Origin: Phyto melanocephala
Taxonomy: Eukaryota > Arthropoda > Insecta > Diptera > Rhinophoridae
Assembly (NCBI GenBank): GCA_941918925.1
Contig: OW799233.1
Span: 137,766,223 to 137,830,222, forward strand
Direction of reading: 5' to 3'
Length of the DNA: 64,000 nucleotides
The translations under genes and the position numbers were made by a program. The first letter of the stretch is position 1; each line of letters opens with the position of its first letter. This document shows, piece after piece, positions 25,241-37,513 of the stretch. The notes under the pieces were generated by a model. That model did no database searches. It was not told the DNA's origin and saw only the letters and a program-made list of their open reading frames with translations.

Positions 25241-26260
25241 CTTAATACCAAGTAAATATTTTAGAGTTGAATACCCAATTAAGCGCAATATTTGATATTT
25301 GGTACAAAATTACTTAAATATTTTTTAGACACTATGTTACACTGTCAGGAATATATGTAAGTAATAAAATTAATATAATTATCATATTGTAATACAGGTC
25401 GATTGGACTTTATTTATTTTTTATATGCAGTAAAATTGCAGAACTGATATAAAATCATGATGATTAAAAATTTCACCACCATTTCACCAATATTTTCAAG
25501 CACATTATAATAGCTTTTAATTACACTATATATCTTACGGATTCAGTAAAATCTAATTTGCATAAACTACTTTGAAAAAAAAATCAAAATTGTTGCAACA
25601 TAACCAGCTTAATTGTCTGCTATGCAGATGGAAGATATTTTAATACATCCATCCCCCGTTGTCTTTTCTATTTACATCCATCACTTTTTATATAATAATT
25701 TCACTATCAAATAAAAAAATACGAATCAAATCCAGAAACACGTGGAAAACTTAATACATTGACTTAATTTAATTTAATAACTTAGTTGAAGTAGATACAA
25801 ATATATGTTCTACTATGCAGTTACCTAACCAGTACAAAACTTATGGATCAAGTATTTAGGAAAATTATTATTTTTTAAATTTTTAAGTAAGAATAAAATA
25901 ACTGCGATAAAATCAAAAAATCTGTAAGAATTTGTAAATAAACAAAGTTAAACTTCATATTTATAATTAATTATAGTCGCTTTAACAGATCAATCATTTC
26001 AATTATGAGATTTTTCAGTGACCTAGCAAGCACTATACATTATATTTTAAAAAATATTAAAAAAATATTGTAATTTTAGGAATAATTGTAGCATGTATAT
26101 GATATACATATATATTTTTAATAGAAAGTGTAATTTTACAAATAAAAAAATAAAACAAAAATATAAATTAAAAAATTTTTATCACTTAGTTTTTATTGAA
26201 TTTATCGTCTATTTTTTGTTATTTTTCAAATTTGATTTTTTTTTTTAGTTATTGCTAATA
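25241..26260. other. AT-rich DNA downstream of 4EHP, nothing recognised
   Basis: No conserved frame, splice-flanked exon or inverted ends were identified on either strand. The missing 4EHP C-terminal exon was searched for by eye here and not found. Confidence 0.5.
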
Positions 26261-27260
26261 CACTGTATAAAAGCAAAATAAATGCAGCCGCGGCTAACAA
26301 CTTTACAAAGGTGAGCTTTTTCTGCAGCACGATTCATTAATTTTGGAAAATGGTTCGAAATGCAAAGCTGCCATATGAAAAACGTGTGAAGAAACTGCAT
26401 ATTAATTTTGCGAATTAACGATTTTTACAAAAAAATTAAACAATGCAAGTTGACAATAAAATCTTAAAAACTGATTTCCACTAAATTCGCTTTTTGCTAA
26501 GTAGATTAAATTTTATATAAAAACAATATTCAAACGCAAATTCATATTTTTTATTTTAGGATTTGACATTCACTTATGAAAGCAAAAATTCTGTTTTTAA
26601 CTTGATTTAGCCTGGTACAAGATTATTATTTTCTACATAAGATAATTAAAATTAACTTTATCCAGAACAAACAAATAAATACTAACCCCCATTAAACACT
26701 ATTTATAATTTACAAAAGGTTTTTAAACACACAAGTGTTTGCATTTTTCTTTTACAAAATTTAGGTTAAACTTGAAATATAGGAATAGTTTTAAAAATAT
26801 TATGAATGTGGCAAAAAAAAAAAAATTAAAACACTAATATGTTGAAGTAAGGTTTTGAAGTAAAGTGATTTATTCTATTCGTGCATTTATATTTTTGTTA
26901 TTGAAAAATATTGATACAATTAATCTTTATTCGATGCAATTTTACTATGAGATACCAACAGTGGTCCGATAAATTGAACTGAATTGCTATATTTTTACGT
27001 ATTAAAATTGTAGGAATCTTTATTATAAATTAAGACTTTTATGCGGCAGCTATAATTTTCCAAAATGAATGAATCTAACTGCAATCCTAACAAACTTGAG
27101 GTAACAATTTACTTTGGCCAAAAATTTTACTCAGAACAAAGAATAAATTATTCTTTAAATTTATGTAGTAATTAAAAAAATTGTTGTTATTATTACTCTA
27201 TAAAACTGTTTGACAATTTTTAAAGCTCACTATTAATTATTTTTATATTGTAGCACAGTG
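26261..27260 (+). mobile_element. Decayed Tc1-like element (tentative)
   Basis: CACTGT at the left and ACAGTG at the right are inverted and flanked by TA (26259-26260 and 27261-27262), enclosing 1,000 bp. An ATG at 26350 opens MVRNAKLPYEKRVKKLH, which resembles the start of Tc1-type transposase DNA-binding domains, but a stop follows after 22 codons and later motifs are unreadable. The inverted ends beyond six bases are weak. Confidence 0.4.
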
Positions 27261-27472
27261 TATTATTTATATATTTACATTATTTTGTTACGTAAGTTGT
27301 TCTTTTTTTTTTTTTTTTTTTTTTGTATTTCAGTAGTTTAATAATTGAAAAAACACTTTAATTTTATCTCCTTTGAAACTGCAAAAATCTTGTAGATTTA
27401 TTTTTATCGCTTTGTTTCCAAAATGTTTCAGAAAAAAGTAATATAGAATAGATAAACATAAAGTGGACTTAC
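27261..27472. other. 4EHP intron after the main exon
   Basis: Starts with a GT donor on the minus strand at 27472-27471 and contains a long poly-T run near 27306. Its far end is not known because the next exon was not found. Confidence 0.5.
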
Positions 27473-30400
27473 CTGAACTTTTGTTGTTAACACTACACCG
27501 CATATCTCATCGCCGACCAAAAATTGTTCACCCAACATGGCCATGCAGACATTCTCCCACGCACGATCAATTTGATGTTTACGTAAACGTATTACCCATT
27601 GACCACCTTTCGAATTGGCTGGATCCTCCCACATCGGTTTAATGCCCTGTTTGAAAACACTCAATTCCAGGTACAATGATAAGGCTGTGGGACGTTTCAG
27701 ATGCGAGTACAGTGACCACCACTGTTGTACACTGGCACAACGTCCCACCACACGCAACGACTTACTATAATCCATGGCGCGATGTGCGCCTTTGCGTGAG
27801 AACCACAACCAATATGTGTGTTGTAAACGATTCTCATGGGGACCCACCTCAAGAGGTGGCAACTTTTCAACTTCAATATCAGTTTCGGCGTCACTATCAT
27901 CGCTCTCTGGATCTTGCCATGATGGCTTAGACGAATTATAATAGCTGAAAAAAACGCAATATTAGTAAATGAGTTAAATTAAAAAATGACTAACCCCCAA
28001 ATTTTTTTTGTTAGAATTTTTCCAATTAAAAAAAAAATCTAAAATTATATGTGTCTGGTTCACGCTGTCTTCAACAGAAAAGAAAAGTTTTTTTTTTTGA
28101 AAAATTAAAAAAAAAACTTCCAAAAGTAATTGCTTCTCTTTAAGTTGGAAATATCTATTTCGAACTGAAAAACTAATTTAAGTTGTATTGAACAATAAAC
28201 CTTGGGCTATCTCCATCACAAGAAGATTTTTTTTATACTTAAAAATTTGGTGTCAATATTTAAAAATAATTGTTTAATAAAAAAACGTACCTATTAACAA
28301 CATAAAATGTATGTACATATAAAACACTAAATACAATAACGTCATAACTCAAAAATTTTCCAAAATTTACTTTTTTGCAAAAATTGATTTACACGTTACA
28401 CATATCCACCTATTTTAAACATTTCTCTCTCAAAAATAACGTTATGCTTGGTTTTTAGTTAATTGTATTGCTTCTGCACGTCAACTTAAGAGACTTATTT
28501 TTAGATGCGCTAATCTGCTGAAGAGAAGCTTATTACTTTTATTTCAAATTTAGTGAAATTTCGAGTTTTAACACTATTACTGTAAAAATATCAATTTTAT
28601 GGTATTTTTGTAGTGACTGAACAGAGTATTTATGGTCCTTTTTCCTACAGTGGCCATACTTTGATCAAAAAATATCTGAGATTCCAAAAAATGTTGTTTC
28701 TAGAAATCTTATCCTATTTTATAAACTCTAGTTAAACAAAACTAGTAATAAAAACTACTGCCGACTTTAGGACAACAATTGTCCTGTTCTCGGCAGGTCG
28801 TAGAGAACTCATTATAAACTATGCCGACTACTGGGTCAACTTGTTTTAAACTCATTTTTTTACATCCAATGGCATGTAAAGTGATTAATAAGTAATTTTC
28901 TCAAATTTGAGCTAAATTGGGCAAAAATTATAATTTGCCAGTAGTCGGCATTGGGGTGTCGACTACTGAAAAACTTAATTTTTTTCGTTCCTAATGTCGG
29001 CATCAATTAAAATGATAGAAAAAAAGTTATTTTTATTTTTTTTTCACATTTATAAGGTTCTTTAAACAGTTTTTAACCTTTAAAAATCTATTTCAATTTA
29101 AAATTTCTTCATTTAACATAATTACTTACATTACAACGTTAACTTTGCCACTAATTTTTCACTAAAAAAACTAACACTAACGCACGTGTTGGAAGACAGT
29201 CACTGAATAAAGGCAAAATACTGCCAAAATTACTCATCTAAACTCAATTTTTTCTTTACATATAGAAAGCTAAGAACACTTACATATGAAGCTTATTCGT
29301 TTTTATATTAATAAAAAATTACCGTCATTCTTATTTATTTGAGATTAAATAAAAAAAATGCCGACTACTGGTACATGCCGAACTTAGGAGCACTTACCCT
29401 ATATCACTATTACAAAATTCTATTTTATTTTCAAAAACATAATTGCCTAATTAACAACCTATTGCAGAAGTTGTACGTCGTAGTAGATGTACACATTTTT
29501 TTGAAAATTTCTTCACTAGTTTTTTATACAACACTTACAACATTTTTTAACTACGTTTATAGAATGTCGTCTTAATTAATTATTGCTGGAATATTAAGCA
29601 CTTTCGTGGTTTTAATATGTATAAATAAATTTCTTATAACTTCTACGACAGGTCGTAAATTGAGAAAATATAAAAATAGTATGGGAAAAAAAATATTCAA
29701 AATTAACATTTTTCATAATGGATCTAAATTTTTTATAAATAGGTACTTTAAAACATAAACAGTTTTATGCCTTTGCTAAAACTTTGAGAATTATGAGCTG
29801 TTACGTTATTGTATTTAAAAGGATTCTTCTCGTTTTCTATTTTACAACTACTGTGTGTAACATACCTAGGCCTGGGCGTTTTTGCCTCCATGCTTGGTGG
29901 ATCGTAAATCATTTCATTTCTCGGTGGCGTTTCAGATTGAGGTGATTGCCCAATTCTTTTTGCTTGCATGGGTTTATGTGATTGTTGCATTGATTTAGCT
30001 GATGAATTCATACTGGAAGAAACAAATATGTTAAAAAGAGACATACAAAATCCTCTATAGAATAAAATTTATATTAAAATTAAATTATGAATCTTATATC
30101 AGGTGTCATACTTCCTAATTATCTATACTTGCAATAGTATCGAGAGAAAAACTGTGCTGTAAATATATTTAATATTTTCTGAAATTTTTTATGGCGGTGT
30201 TCGTTGGTATATATGTATGTGTATATAGCCAACAATCTAGAATAAAAGATACCACTTTTTAGTTTTTTCCGGTCTATCATTCTGAACTCGATAAACTCGA
30301 AAACTACAGTAGTTATGTAGTTAATTTGTAAAAACTTAGTATGAAAGTTACCTTCTTATACCTGGGTTAACATAAAGAAAGGCTGCTTTTTTATTGCGAA

Positions 30401-31282
30401 CTATGTATGTATTATCTTATTTTAAAAAATAAAATAGAAAAATAGGACAAATGGTTAATAAAAGAATTTGCACTTATAACAATAAACTATGAATTCTTTT
30501 TTACTAACAAATATCAGAATTTATCTTAAAATGAATACCTTTTAATACAAAAATATTGTTGGAGTCAGCAATATAAATAATATAAATTTTTGATGTTTAA
30601 ATCTTTGTTACTTAATCAGGCAAAAACGGCTTAACGAAGTCAAATTGAATTTGCCGCACAGATAGATAACAAACCGTTTTAGCTTTTAGGATACTTTTTA
30701 TACCGATAAACTAGGCAGTCGCGGGCATACGCTAGTATTTCACAATTAAATACAAAATTCAAGTAACTTTTAATAGTTTATTTAAATGTCTGTTTTTCAC
30801 TTTTAATTTTTTACAATGTCACTTCAATTTGAAAAAATTTAAAAATTTTTTCATTACATATGTATGTACATAGGTAGGCACTTCTTTCACATTTATTAAC
30901 ACTTTTGTTTACATCTTTAAGATTAAAGAAAATTAGATTTCATGATTGCATTAATTATAAAAAAAATTGTTATAATTTCAATATATTATGCATGTTTGTA
31001 TGTTGCGTCATGTCCCTCAGTCAACGTAGACCTTAATTCATTCACGTACAATCAAAACATAGTGTTAAACATAACCTAACATAATAATAGTTTTAGATGC
31101 AACCAATAAGAAAAATCTAATAAATTTGCATACAGTAAATACTGGTGTTGTTGTTGGGGCTATTATGATCTTCAAAGCTTAATAGTGCAATAAGAATAAC
31201 TTAACAGCCTTTGGTTCATAATAACCAAACTGTGAGTTAGATCAACTTACGTTTCATACTGTTTTGCTGGTTGTTTCTCCAT
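27473..31282 (-). CDS. eIF4EHP: 4EHP / eIF4E-homologous cap-binding protein (3' end not found)
   Basis: 4EHP binds the mRNA cap but recruits repressors instead of eIF4G, blocking translation (in flies with Bicoid or Brat/Nanos complexes). Exons on the minus strand: 31251-31282 (MEKQPAKQYE plus AC), optional 29866-30012, and 27473-27944. Joining AC to the C at 27944 restores a codon. The main exon gives an acidic linker (DPESDDSDAETDIEVEKL), then PPLEVGPHENRLQHTYWLWF, SVQQWWSLYSHLKRP, MWEDPANSKGGQWVIRLRKH and AWENVCMAMLGEQFLVGDEI. These are the eIF4E fold up to GVVLTTKVQ, where the donor CAG|GTAAGT ends it in phase 0. That totals 168 residues without the optional exon. The usual last 45-55 residues (RIRDTLRR region) are absent from any sequence I could read, so the gene model is incomplete at its 3' end. 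Intron retention would add only VSPLYVYLFYITFF. Confidence is high for identity and moderate for exon set. Confidence 0.93.
28755..29395. repeat. Cluster of GCCGACTACTG words in a 4EHP intron
   Basis: GCCGACTACTG or its complement recurs at about 28822, 28941, 28968 and 29361, with relatives at 28757 and 28998. The copies at about 28820 and 28940 are inverted relative to each other. This looks like a decayed foldback element or nested MITEs within the intron between the optional exon and the main exon. Confidence 0.5.
29866..30012 (-). CDS. eIF4EHP: Candidate cassette exon of 4EHP, 147 nt, in frame
   Basis: The acceptor TTTGTTTCTTCCAG precedes 30012 and the donor CCTAG|GTATGT follows 29866. 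Phase matches both sides: it takes AC from exon 1 to make ACT and gives AG to the main exon to make AGC, so inclusion adds exactly 49 residues. These are rich in Ser, Gln, Pro and Met (MNSSAKSMQQSHKPMQ, then RIGQSPQSETPPRNEMIYDP), with no stop. It would lengthen the flexible N-terminal tail in front of the cap-binding domain. Exon skipping is equally in frame. That this insert is absent from the Drosophila protein is my recollection. Confidence 0.7.
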
Positions 31283-32014
31283 TGTTATTATTAACAAGTT
31301 GTTATTTGCCGCAAATACAAATATAAAAAAAAACTTTACAATAGTTATTTTAACTTTTTATAGGTCTCTTTTGAAATCCTTTTAGTTGGTTTGTTTTCAA
31401 TTGGAAACTAGTTGACTTCAATAGTTTCTTTCCTTTTTTTCTTACGTCTCTTGTTTTCGATTTTGTTCTTAAATTCACTGCTTTAGCTAGCTATGCACAA
31501 TGTGTGTATTTGTGGCTCTTCGTCTATTTGACTGCCTGTCTGTCTTTCCACCGCTATATGTTGTGGAAGTTTGTAAAACGATGTGTTTAAGTATGAAATA
31601 AACACTTGAAATCCTTCCCTGTAGTATGATTTAAATCTTTGGATAGATTGTTAAGTGACTGCTCGTTAATAAACACACTTTTTAATAAATGATAATATGG
31701 GTAAAAAGTTAAAATTCCAATAGTAAAATATGACCAAAAAAGATTCTTCTACGAGTTCTGATGTTCAGTTTGCGTTTTCCTTTACAAATTATATTTTTAT
31801 TGAATGTCACAATTTTGACGTTTTGTTTTCAATTTGCTTCTCTCACAACATGTTCTACGCACACATTCAGGGTTGCCTCAAATAGGAATATTTGTAAAAA
31901 TTTCAACAACAACAGCAAAAAGCAGATGTTATTAACAATTTTAGTAAATGTTAATATGGTTAATAAATTGTTTATAGTTTATAGTTAATATCATATAAAT
32001 TTGTTTATCTTTTT
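31283..32014. other. 4EHP 5' UTR/promoter side
   Basis: Lies upstream of the 4EHP start codon. Pyrimidine-rich stretches (CTGCCTGTCTGTC near 31530) are present, but no TATA or initiator could be assigned. Plus-strand open frame 31761-31988 has no motif. Confidence 0.35.
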
Positions 32015-32160
32015 AGAGCTTCAGATCACTTTTGTTTTTTAATAAAAAAAATTTGGTTAATATAATTTGTATATTTAAACTGATTAAGCTACCCATTGTT
32101 TGGTAACGAAATATTGGTTATTAATAAAACAACAAAACTGATCTTAAGCTCAGCAAAAAG
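32015..32160. repeat. Decayed copy of the 39734-40000 foldback family
   Basis: GAGCTTCAGATCACTTTT at the left, GCTACCCATTGTTTGGTAAC in the middle and AACTGATCTTAAGCTCAG at the right correspond in order to diverged words of the foldback element at 39734-40000. It is shorter and mutated. Confidence 0.6.
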
Positions 32161-32862
32161 AAGAAATTATTGCTTATAGTTAATTATGTAATAAATAATT
32201 TACTTTAATTTCACTTTCTTATCAAGATAGAAATTCACATATTAAAGTTAGAGAGTAACCATACTAAAATTTATGGTTGGAAAACATCTCATACATTATC
32301 TTTTTTAATTTTAATAAATGTTTAAGCTTTTTAAACAAAAATATCAATTATTCAAGTTATATTGAAGCAGAGTAGTAAAAATGTAATATATTTTTTAGAA
32401 AATTTTATTTGAATAGTAAGGTTTTAGCCGTAATTAAAACTTCGTTTCCGGTAAAACCAACAGAACAGTGTTGTTAACGTTTCAAAATGAACATATGTAG
32501 AATAAATGAATTTGACAGTCTTTTAATATACATACATATGTAGTATGTAATACAATTTCATACAAAATACGTTATTTTCTTAAGAGCTTTCAAAAATGAA
32601 TCATACAATTTAATTATTAATTTATTTTAGTAAATTGATGCCATGTTAAATGTACTAAAATTTTTAATATGTATGCTAATTATATAATAAAATTTGTACA
32701 TATTAATATAAAATGTAGTTCACCCCAATATTCCCTGATAATGTAAAAAATATATTTTCCGACCTTCATTTTAATAATTAAATTTTTCTTAAACTACAAA
32801 ATTTTGTACAAAATATTTTATTATAATATGTATACAGAAACGTGTTGAAATAATATCAATTT
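32161..32862. other. AT-rich spacer between 4EHP and family A copy A3
   Basis: No feature except a TACATACATATGTAGTATG microsatellite patch near 32530. Confidence 0.5.
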
Positions 32863-33937
32863 TAACAAGTAAGAGTGCTATATTCGGCCGTGCCGAATCT
32901 TATATACCCTTCACAATGTGTGGTCATACAATAACAGTAGTTTGTATCACCATTCATCTCATATGAAATACGTACATACATGTAAAAAACATACCAAAAA
33001 AAAAAAAAAAAAAATTAAAAAAAAAATATATTAAAAATAAAAAAAATAATAAAAATAATTACAAAAAAAAATAAAAAAAAAATTAAAAAAAAATTTAAAA
33101 AAAATTTAAAAAAAATATAAAAAAATAATAAAATATAAATAATATATTAAATAAAATAAAATGAAATTTTTTTTTGCTCGATTCCACGTTTACTTTAACC
33201 AGTATGTAGGTTGTTATTGTAATTGTGAAAAAAAAACGAGGTGGCCGTGGTTTTTTGCTCATATCTCAGAAAGTTATGGGGCGATTGTGCTTACTTTCAA
33301 TAGCGATTCATTCCTGGATATTTCCCAGAGATTGATACCATATAGACAACACACGGACAGACGGGCAGACGGTCAGGGCTTTATCGACTTCTCTATTCAT
33401 AAGCTTTCAGAAAATATATACTTTATGGGGTCGGAAATGAAAATTGTAGAAATTACAAACGGAATGACAAAGCTAAATATACCCTTGTGCACCACAGGTA
33501 AAAAAAAAAGTAAAAAAAATTTTTTGGCTCAGCTTGGATTCGATGCCATGTTTATTCTAACCAGTAAACATGTTTGTATGTATGTATGTTGTTGTTGTAA
33601 TGTTGTTTTTGTGAAAAAAAAAATCGAGGTGGTCGTGGTTTTTTGCTCATATCTCAGTTCTTTATGTACCGATGTCTCTGATTTTCAATACCGATCTACT
33701 CCCGAATATTTCTGATATTTTAATACCTCACCCGGGTTTAGGCAATATCGGGGGGTTTCAAAAAGTTGATTTCAACATACACACAGACAGACGGACAGAC
33801 TGACAGAGCTTAATCGACTCCCCTATTCATAAGCTTTCAGAAAATATATACTTTATGGGGTCGGAAATGAAAATTGTAGAAATTTCACACGGAATGACAA
33901 ACCTATATATACCCTTTTTCACTGTGTGAAGGGTATA
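32863..33937 (+). mobile_element. Dispersed repeat family A, copy A3 with duplicated body
   Basis: Begins AACAAGTAAGAGTGCTATAT and the hairpin ATTCGGCCGTGCCGAAT, then an A-rich segment. Two related bodies follow in the same orientation (about 33165-33495 and 33520-33937), each with GGACAGACGG words and TTTATGGGGTCGGAAATGAA. Only the second ends in the CACTGTGTGAAGGGTATA hairpin; the first ends CCTTGTGCACCACAGGT, as does the copy near 56264. The element is therefore a dimer or a recombinant of two subfamilies. Confidence 0.78.
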
Positions 33938-34650
33938 AAAATTAACTATGTATGTACATTAGGCATATAATTTTTAAAATTTTTTTAAATTAAGACGGCA
34001 TAGCATAGTTGGATATAGCAATATTTCCATATATTTTTCATCTTCCACTTTTATGTAAAAGACCTTAAATGTGGAATTCAGATTCATCTAAATCCGTCTT
34101 ATAAAACATCTTATATTGTTACATTTTTGGAATCTCATTCATTGCATACTGAAGTTATTAATACATTTAATAATTTTAATTATAAAAGTGATTTAATTAA
34201 TTAAAACTATTTTAAAGTTATAGAAACATTAATTTATTTGCAAAACTAATTCATTTAAAATTTTTTTCAATATTTTTTTTATTCATAGTATTAATTTTTA
34301 TTTATGTAAATTATTAAAAATTAATATAATCATTTTGATGATTGGAGCAAAATCAAATAAATTTTTGTTAAAAATATTTATTTTTAATTAAATTAATATT
34401 GAATTTTTTCTGTATTATAGTTGAAACATTACTTCAAAAGAACTAAAATGCATTAATGCACAATCCAAATAAAACCAAAAGATTTTCATATAATGAAAAC
34501 ATGTGTAACATAATATAACGGTACTTTTTTATAAGTTCACAAAAACACGTGTTGCAGTCGTTGGCATTACTGTCATCAGCAATTTTGAAAAAAAATAATA
34601 AACCCAATTTTTAAAAAAATGTTTGACTTATACCATTTTCATAACTAACA
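33938..34650. other. AT-rich spacer, nothing recognised
   Basis: No conserved frame or inverted ends were noticed. Confidence 0.5.
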
Positions 34651-35215
34651 CTAAGCGAATTCAGGACAAATATGGCGAGGAGGGACAGAGAAGACTGCAA
34701 AGTGTCAAGGGCTTTATGGCCCAAGTTGACAGGATACTGTCCTCTGAGAGCTAGGATTAGTAGATGCAATCGCGGCACTCCGGATTGTTGTAGGATGTAT
34801 GAGGATAAGCTAGAGACTGTGAAACACATTGTCTGTCACTGCCCGATGCTACAGAATCACAGGTTTAAGTGGTTAGGTAGACGATTCCACGATGAGTTGG
34901 GTGATGTTTCGGAGTGCAAAGTGTGGAATATCATCGGATTCATCATGGGAGTCGGGTGGCTGGTGAACATACAATGGGGCTCGTAGGGAATCTGTATTTC
35001 TTTCTTCTATTATATTTCGTACTAACTATTTCTTATTTGTTTTTTATTTACTATATTTTTAGGAAATTTCTATCTCTGTTTTTCTAATAAATCCTTTTCT
35101 ATCTTTCCTTTATAAGGAGGAAGTGGCTCTTGCTTCCTGCATCCCCCTTTCCTACCTACCTGCCACCGTACTGAGCCCCGTCCCGAGCGAGTCCGACAAT
35201 TAAGTTTCAACTGTA
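34651..35215 (+). pseudogene. LINE 3'-end relic with zinc-binding tail (LOA/R1-like)
   Basis: The frame 34672-34986 reads SRALWPKLTGYCPLRARISR, then TPDCCRMYEDKLETVKHIVC with HCPML, then LGRRFHDELGDVS and IIGFIMGVGWLVNI. This is the typical region after the reverse transcriptase/RNase H of fly LOA- or R1-type non-LTR elements, where a C-C-x..-H-x4-C cluster forms a zinc motif. A GC-rich 3' UTR continues to about 35215 (GCCACCGTACTGAGCCCCGT). The 5' part is missing, consistent with 5' truncation during reverse transcription. Confidence 0.82.
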
Positions 35216-35470
35216 GCAAAAAACAAATATACATATGTATGTCAATTTAAAAATAATAGGTATTTTGATCATCAAATAAATTTATCTGCAAGATTTGTAT
35301 CAGTTTATAACGGGATGATTTTTTGCAATTGCGTTTTCAGTAGAAAGATAAATATTAGTGGCAATGCTAAAAATTCTCAGTAGAATTTGCGATATCACCA
35401 CAAATAGACTAACAAACGAACATTGCTTACAAATCATGACTCAATGACTCAATGTGTACTTCAACAAACA

Positions 35471-35601
35471 GGGGCCGAATTACGGCATTCGATATCGATC
35501 GAAATTTTAATCGAACGATCGAGTTCGCTGTGCTTTAGGTATAGAGATTCTAATAAGAATTTTCAAATTTCGATGACGTTCGAATGCCGTAATTCGGCCC
35601 C
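35471..35601. mobile_element. 131-bp MITE, first of a tandem pair
   Basis: GGGGCCGAATTACGGCATTC at the left is matched inverted at the right (GAATGCCGTAATTCGGCCCC). The interior contains CGAACGATCGAGTTCGC and AGGTATAGAGATTCTAATAA. No coding capacity. Confidence 0.85.
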
Positions 35602-35629
35602 AGAATTGTCGAATTTGGTGTAAAGAACA

Positions 35630-35760
35630 GGGGCCGAATTACGGCATTCGATATCGAACGAAATTTTACTCGAACGATCGAGTTCGCTGTGCTTTAGGTA
35701 TAGAGATTCTAATAAGAATTTTCAAATGTCGATCACGTTCGAATGCCGTAATTCGGCCCC
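35630..35760. mobile_element. 131-bp MITE, second of a tandem pair
   Basis: Same length, ends and interior as the copy at 35471-35601 with a handful of substitutions, same orientation, separated by 28 bases. The divergence is small, so the two probably arose by local duplication or repeated insertion. Confidence 0.85.
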
Positions 35761-37309
35761 AGCTAGAAGAAATTTAAGATCTGCATCCGATTGATCCCCA
35801 TTAATTTTTCTTTTTGTAGGAATACGTGATGTCTCTGTATTGAGGAAAAGCAGTCAAAATTCCAGGCCTGAAAGTCAATGGTGAGATTCCTGCCGAAATA
35901 CTGTAAAAGTATCCCGAAATTTAGGATGCAGGCAAGTAGTAGTAAATTGCAGGTATTTATTTATCGCTCCAAATAAATATTTCATTCACTTTTGCGAATT
36001 TTCTATGTTCTTGTTTTTAAATTTGCCAAAGGGCTTTAAAATCAGTGAATAGTTTTCATTTCAAAGTGAGTAAAGTAACATCCCTCAAACATGCCTATCA
36101 ATGCCAATTACTTTATATCAGTTTAAAGAAAACGTTTTTATATTAGAGTGAATTGTGGGCTCAAACGTAAAAAATATATATTTTTCTTTACATTAAGTTA
36201 AATTTAGTTTTTTGTTTGAATTTAAATTGTACATCTTAAAAAGCTTACCATGAGAAAGCAGTTTATAAAGCTCTCAGTAGCAGTAAAATATGGCCGATTT
36301 TTATACTATAATGTCATTATGAGACATTTGTTTTTGGATGTTACAATCTTTAACATAAACCTTAAAATGCCACTCTCACCTGTATTGGATTTATGTATAA
36401 AAATCACACACTATCATTTTTGACGGCCAAGGTTTTTATACAATTGCATAGATAAATATATATAAATTTTTTTAGACACACATGCACGCACACATACAAA
36501 ATTTAATACATGCCGCGTTTTTTACAACTTCTTTGTTCTAATTTTTTATGATTTTTTTTTATTAAAAACTAAGAAAATATATTACGAAGGCAGTTTGAAA
36601 AGTTGATTTAAAATAGTTTCATTGACTTTAAATTGAAGAAAATTTTGAAGATCGGTGCAAAGTTGTCTCTAACATTCATATGAATATCTCAATTAAAAAT
36701 CACCTTAACGCTTGTATATCTGTTGAAGTTAGGATACAATTTACTAAAATAAAGTTCTATGTGAACTCAAACCTCTATTAGAAGCGATGTACAATTTACC
36801 ACAAGTATGTTTAATAGGGATATAAATTTCCATAACGAACAATAAGTAATAGTTAAGTAACTGTATTACATATATACTAAATAAAGTGAAAAATATTTTT
36901 GTCGAACATTTAAACCTTCTAGATCCTTAATTAATGAGTAGTTTTTGTTTTATACTTTAAAAGAGGGGAAAAAACATTAGGAGCAGGGAAAGGACGGCTT
37001 AAAACAAAAATATTTGCCACAAAAGTCTATTACAAGTTCTTACAAGTTAACTTAAAGTTGCCAAAAAAAAAAAATCTGCGTTAATTATTAACAAATTTAA
37101 AATTCCGCCCACATTTCTTTCCAGCTGCCTAATAGCAAACTTGATTTTTTAAACCTGCTCTTATTTACTTATGGTTAAATTTAACTAAAATCGTTAAAAA
37201 AGTATTTAAAGCCGAGTTTATATTTTTTTTATAGAATTTGACATTGATAGTAGCAAGGCATATTTATACAGGTATATGCAACGGAGTATATGCAGTTACG
37301 GGTACCTAA
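35761..37309. other. AT-rich intergenic DNA
   Basis: No recognisable frame or element ends. Confidence 0.5.
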
Positions 37310-37513
37310 AGGCAAGTTTATTCATCAGGTAGTCTTGATTCGTCAACTGATTACATTTTCTTCATTTATTCTTAACTTCAGCTGTCAAAGTCCACAGATA
37401 AAAAGCAATTCTCTCTCTTCTTTCATTTATTTAAGATTTCAAATTTCATACATAAGAAACATAAGGAAAAAAATTCTCTCCGAGCAGCGATTACCTGATG
37501 AATAAATATGCCT
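37310..37513. mobile_element. Dispersed repeat family C, complete copy
   Basis: AGGCAAGTTTATTCATCAGG at the left is matched inverted by CCTGATGAATAAATATGCCT at the right with two mismatches. The body has TTCTTAACTTCAGCTGTCAA and CTCTCCGAGCAGCGATTAC. Related copies lie near 9992, 24415 and 63320, so this is a 204-bp MITE family. Confidence 0.75.

Noticed and set aside
27070..27112. Short plus-strand frame MNESNCNPNKLE followed by GTAACA, considered a first exon
   Set aside because: Very short, weak donor, lies within the tentative Tc1-like relic, and no following exon was found.
27676..27930. Plus-strand 84-codon frame opposite the 4EHP main exon
   Set aside because: Antisense shadow of conserved 4EHP coding sequence; no domain.
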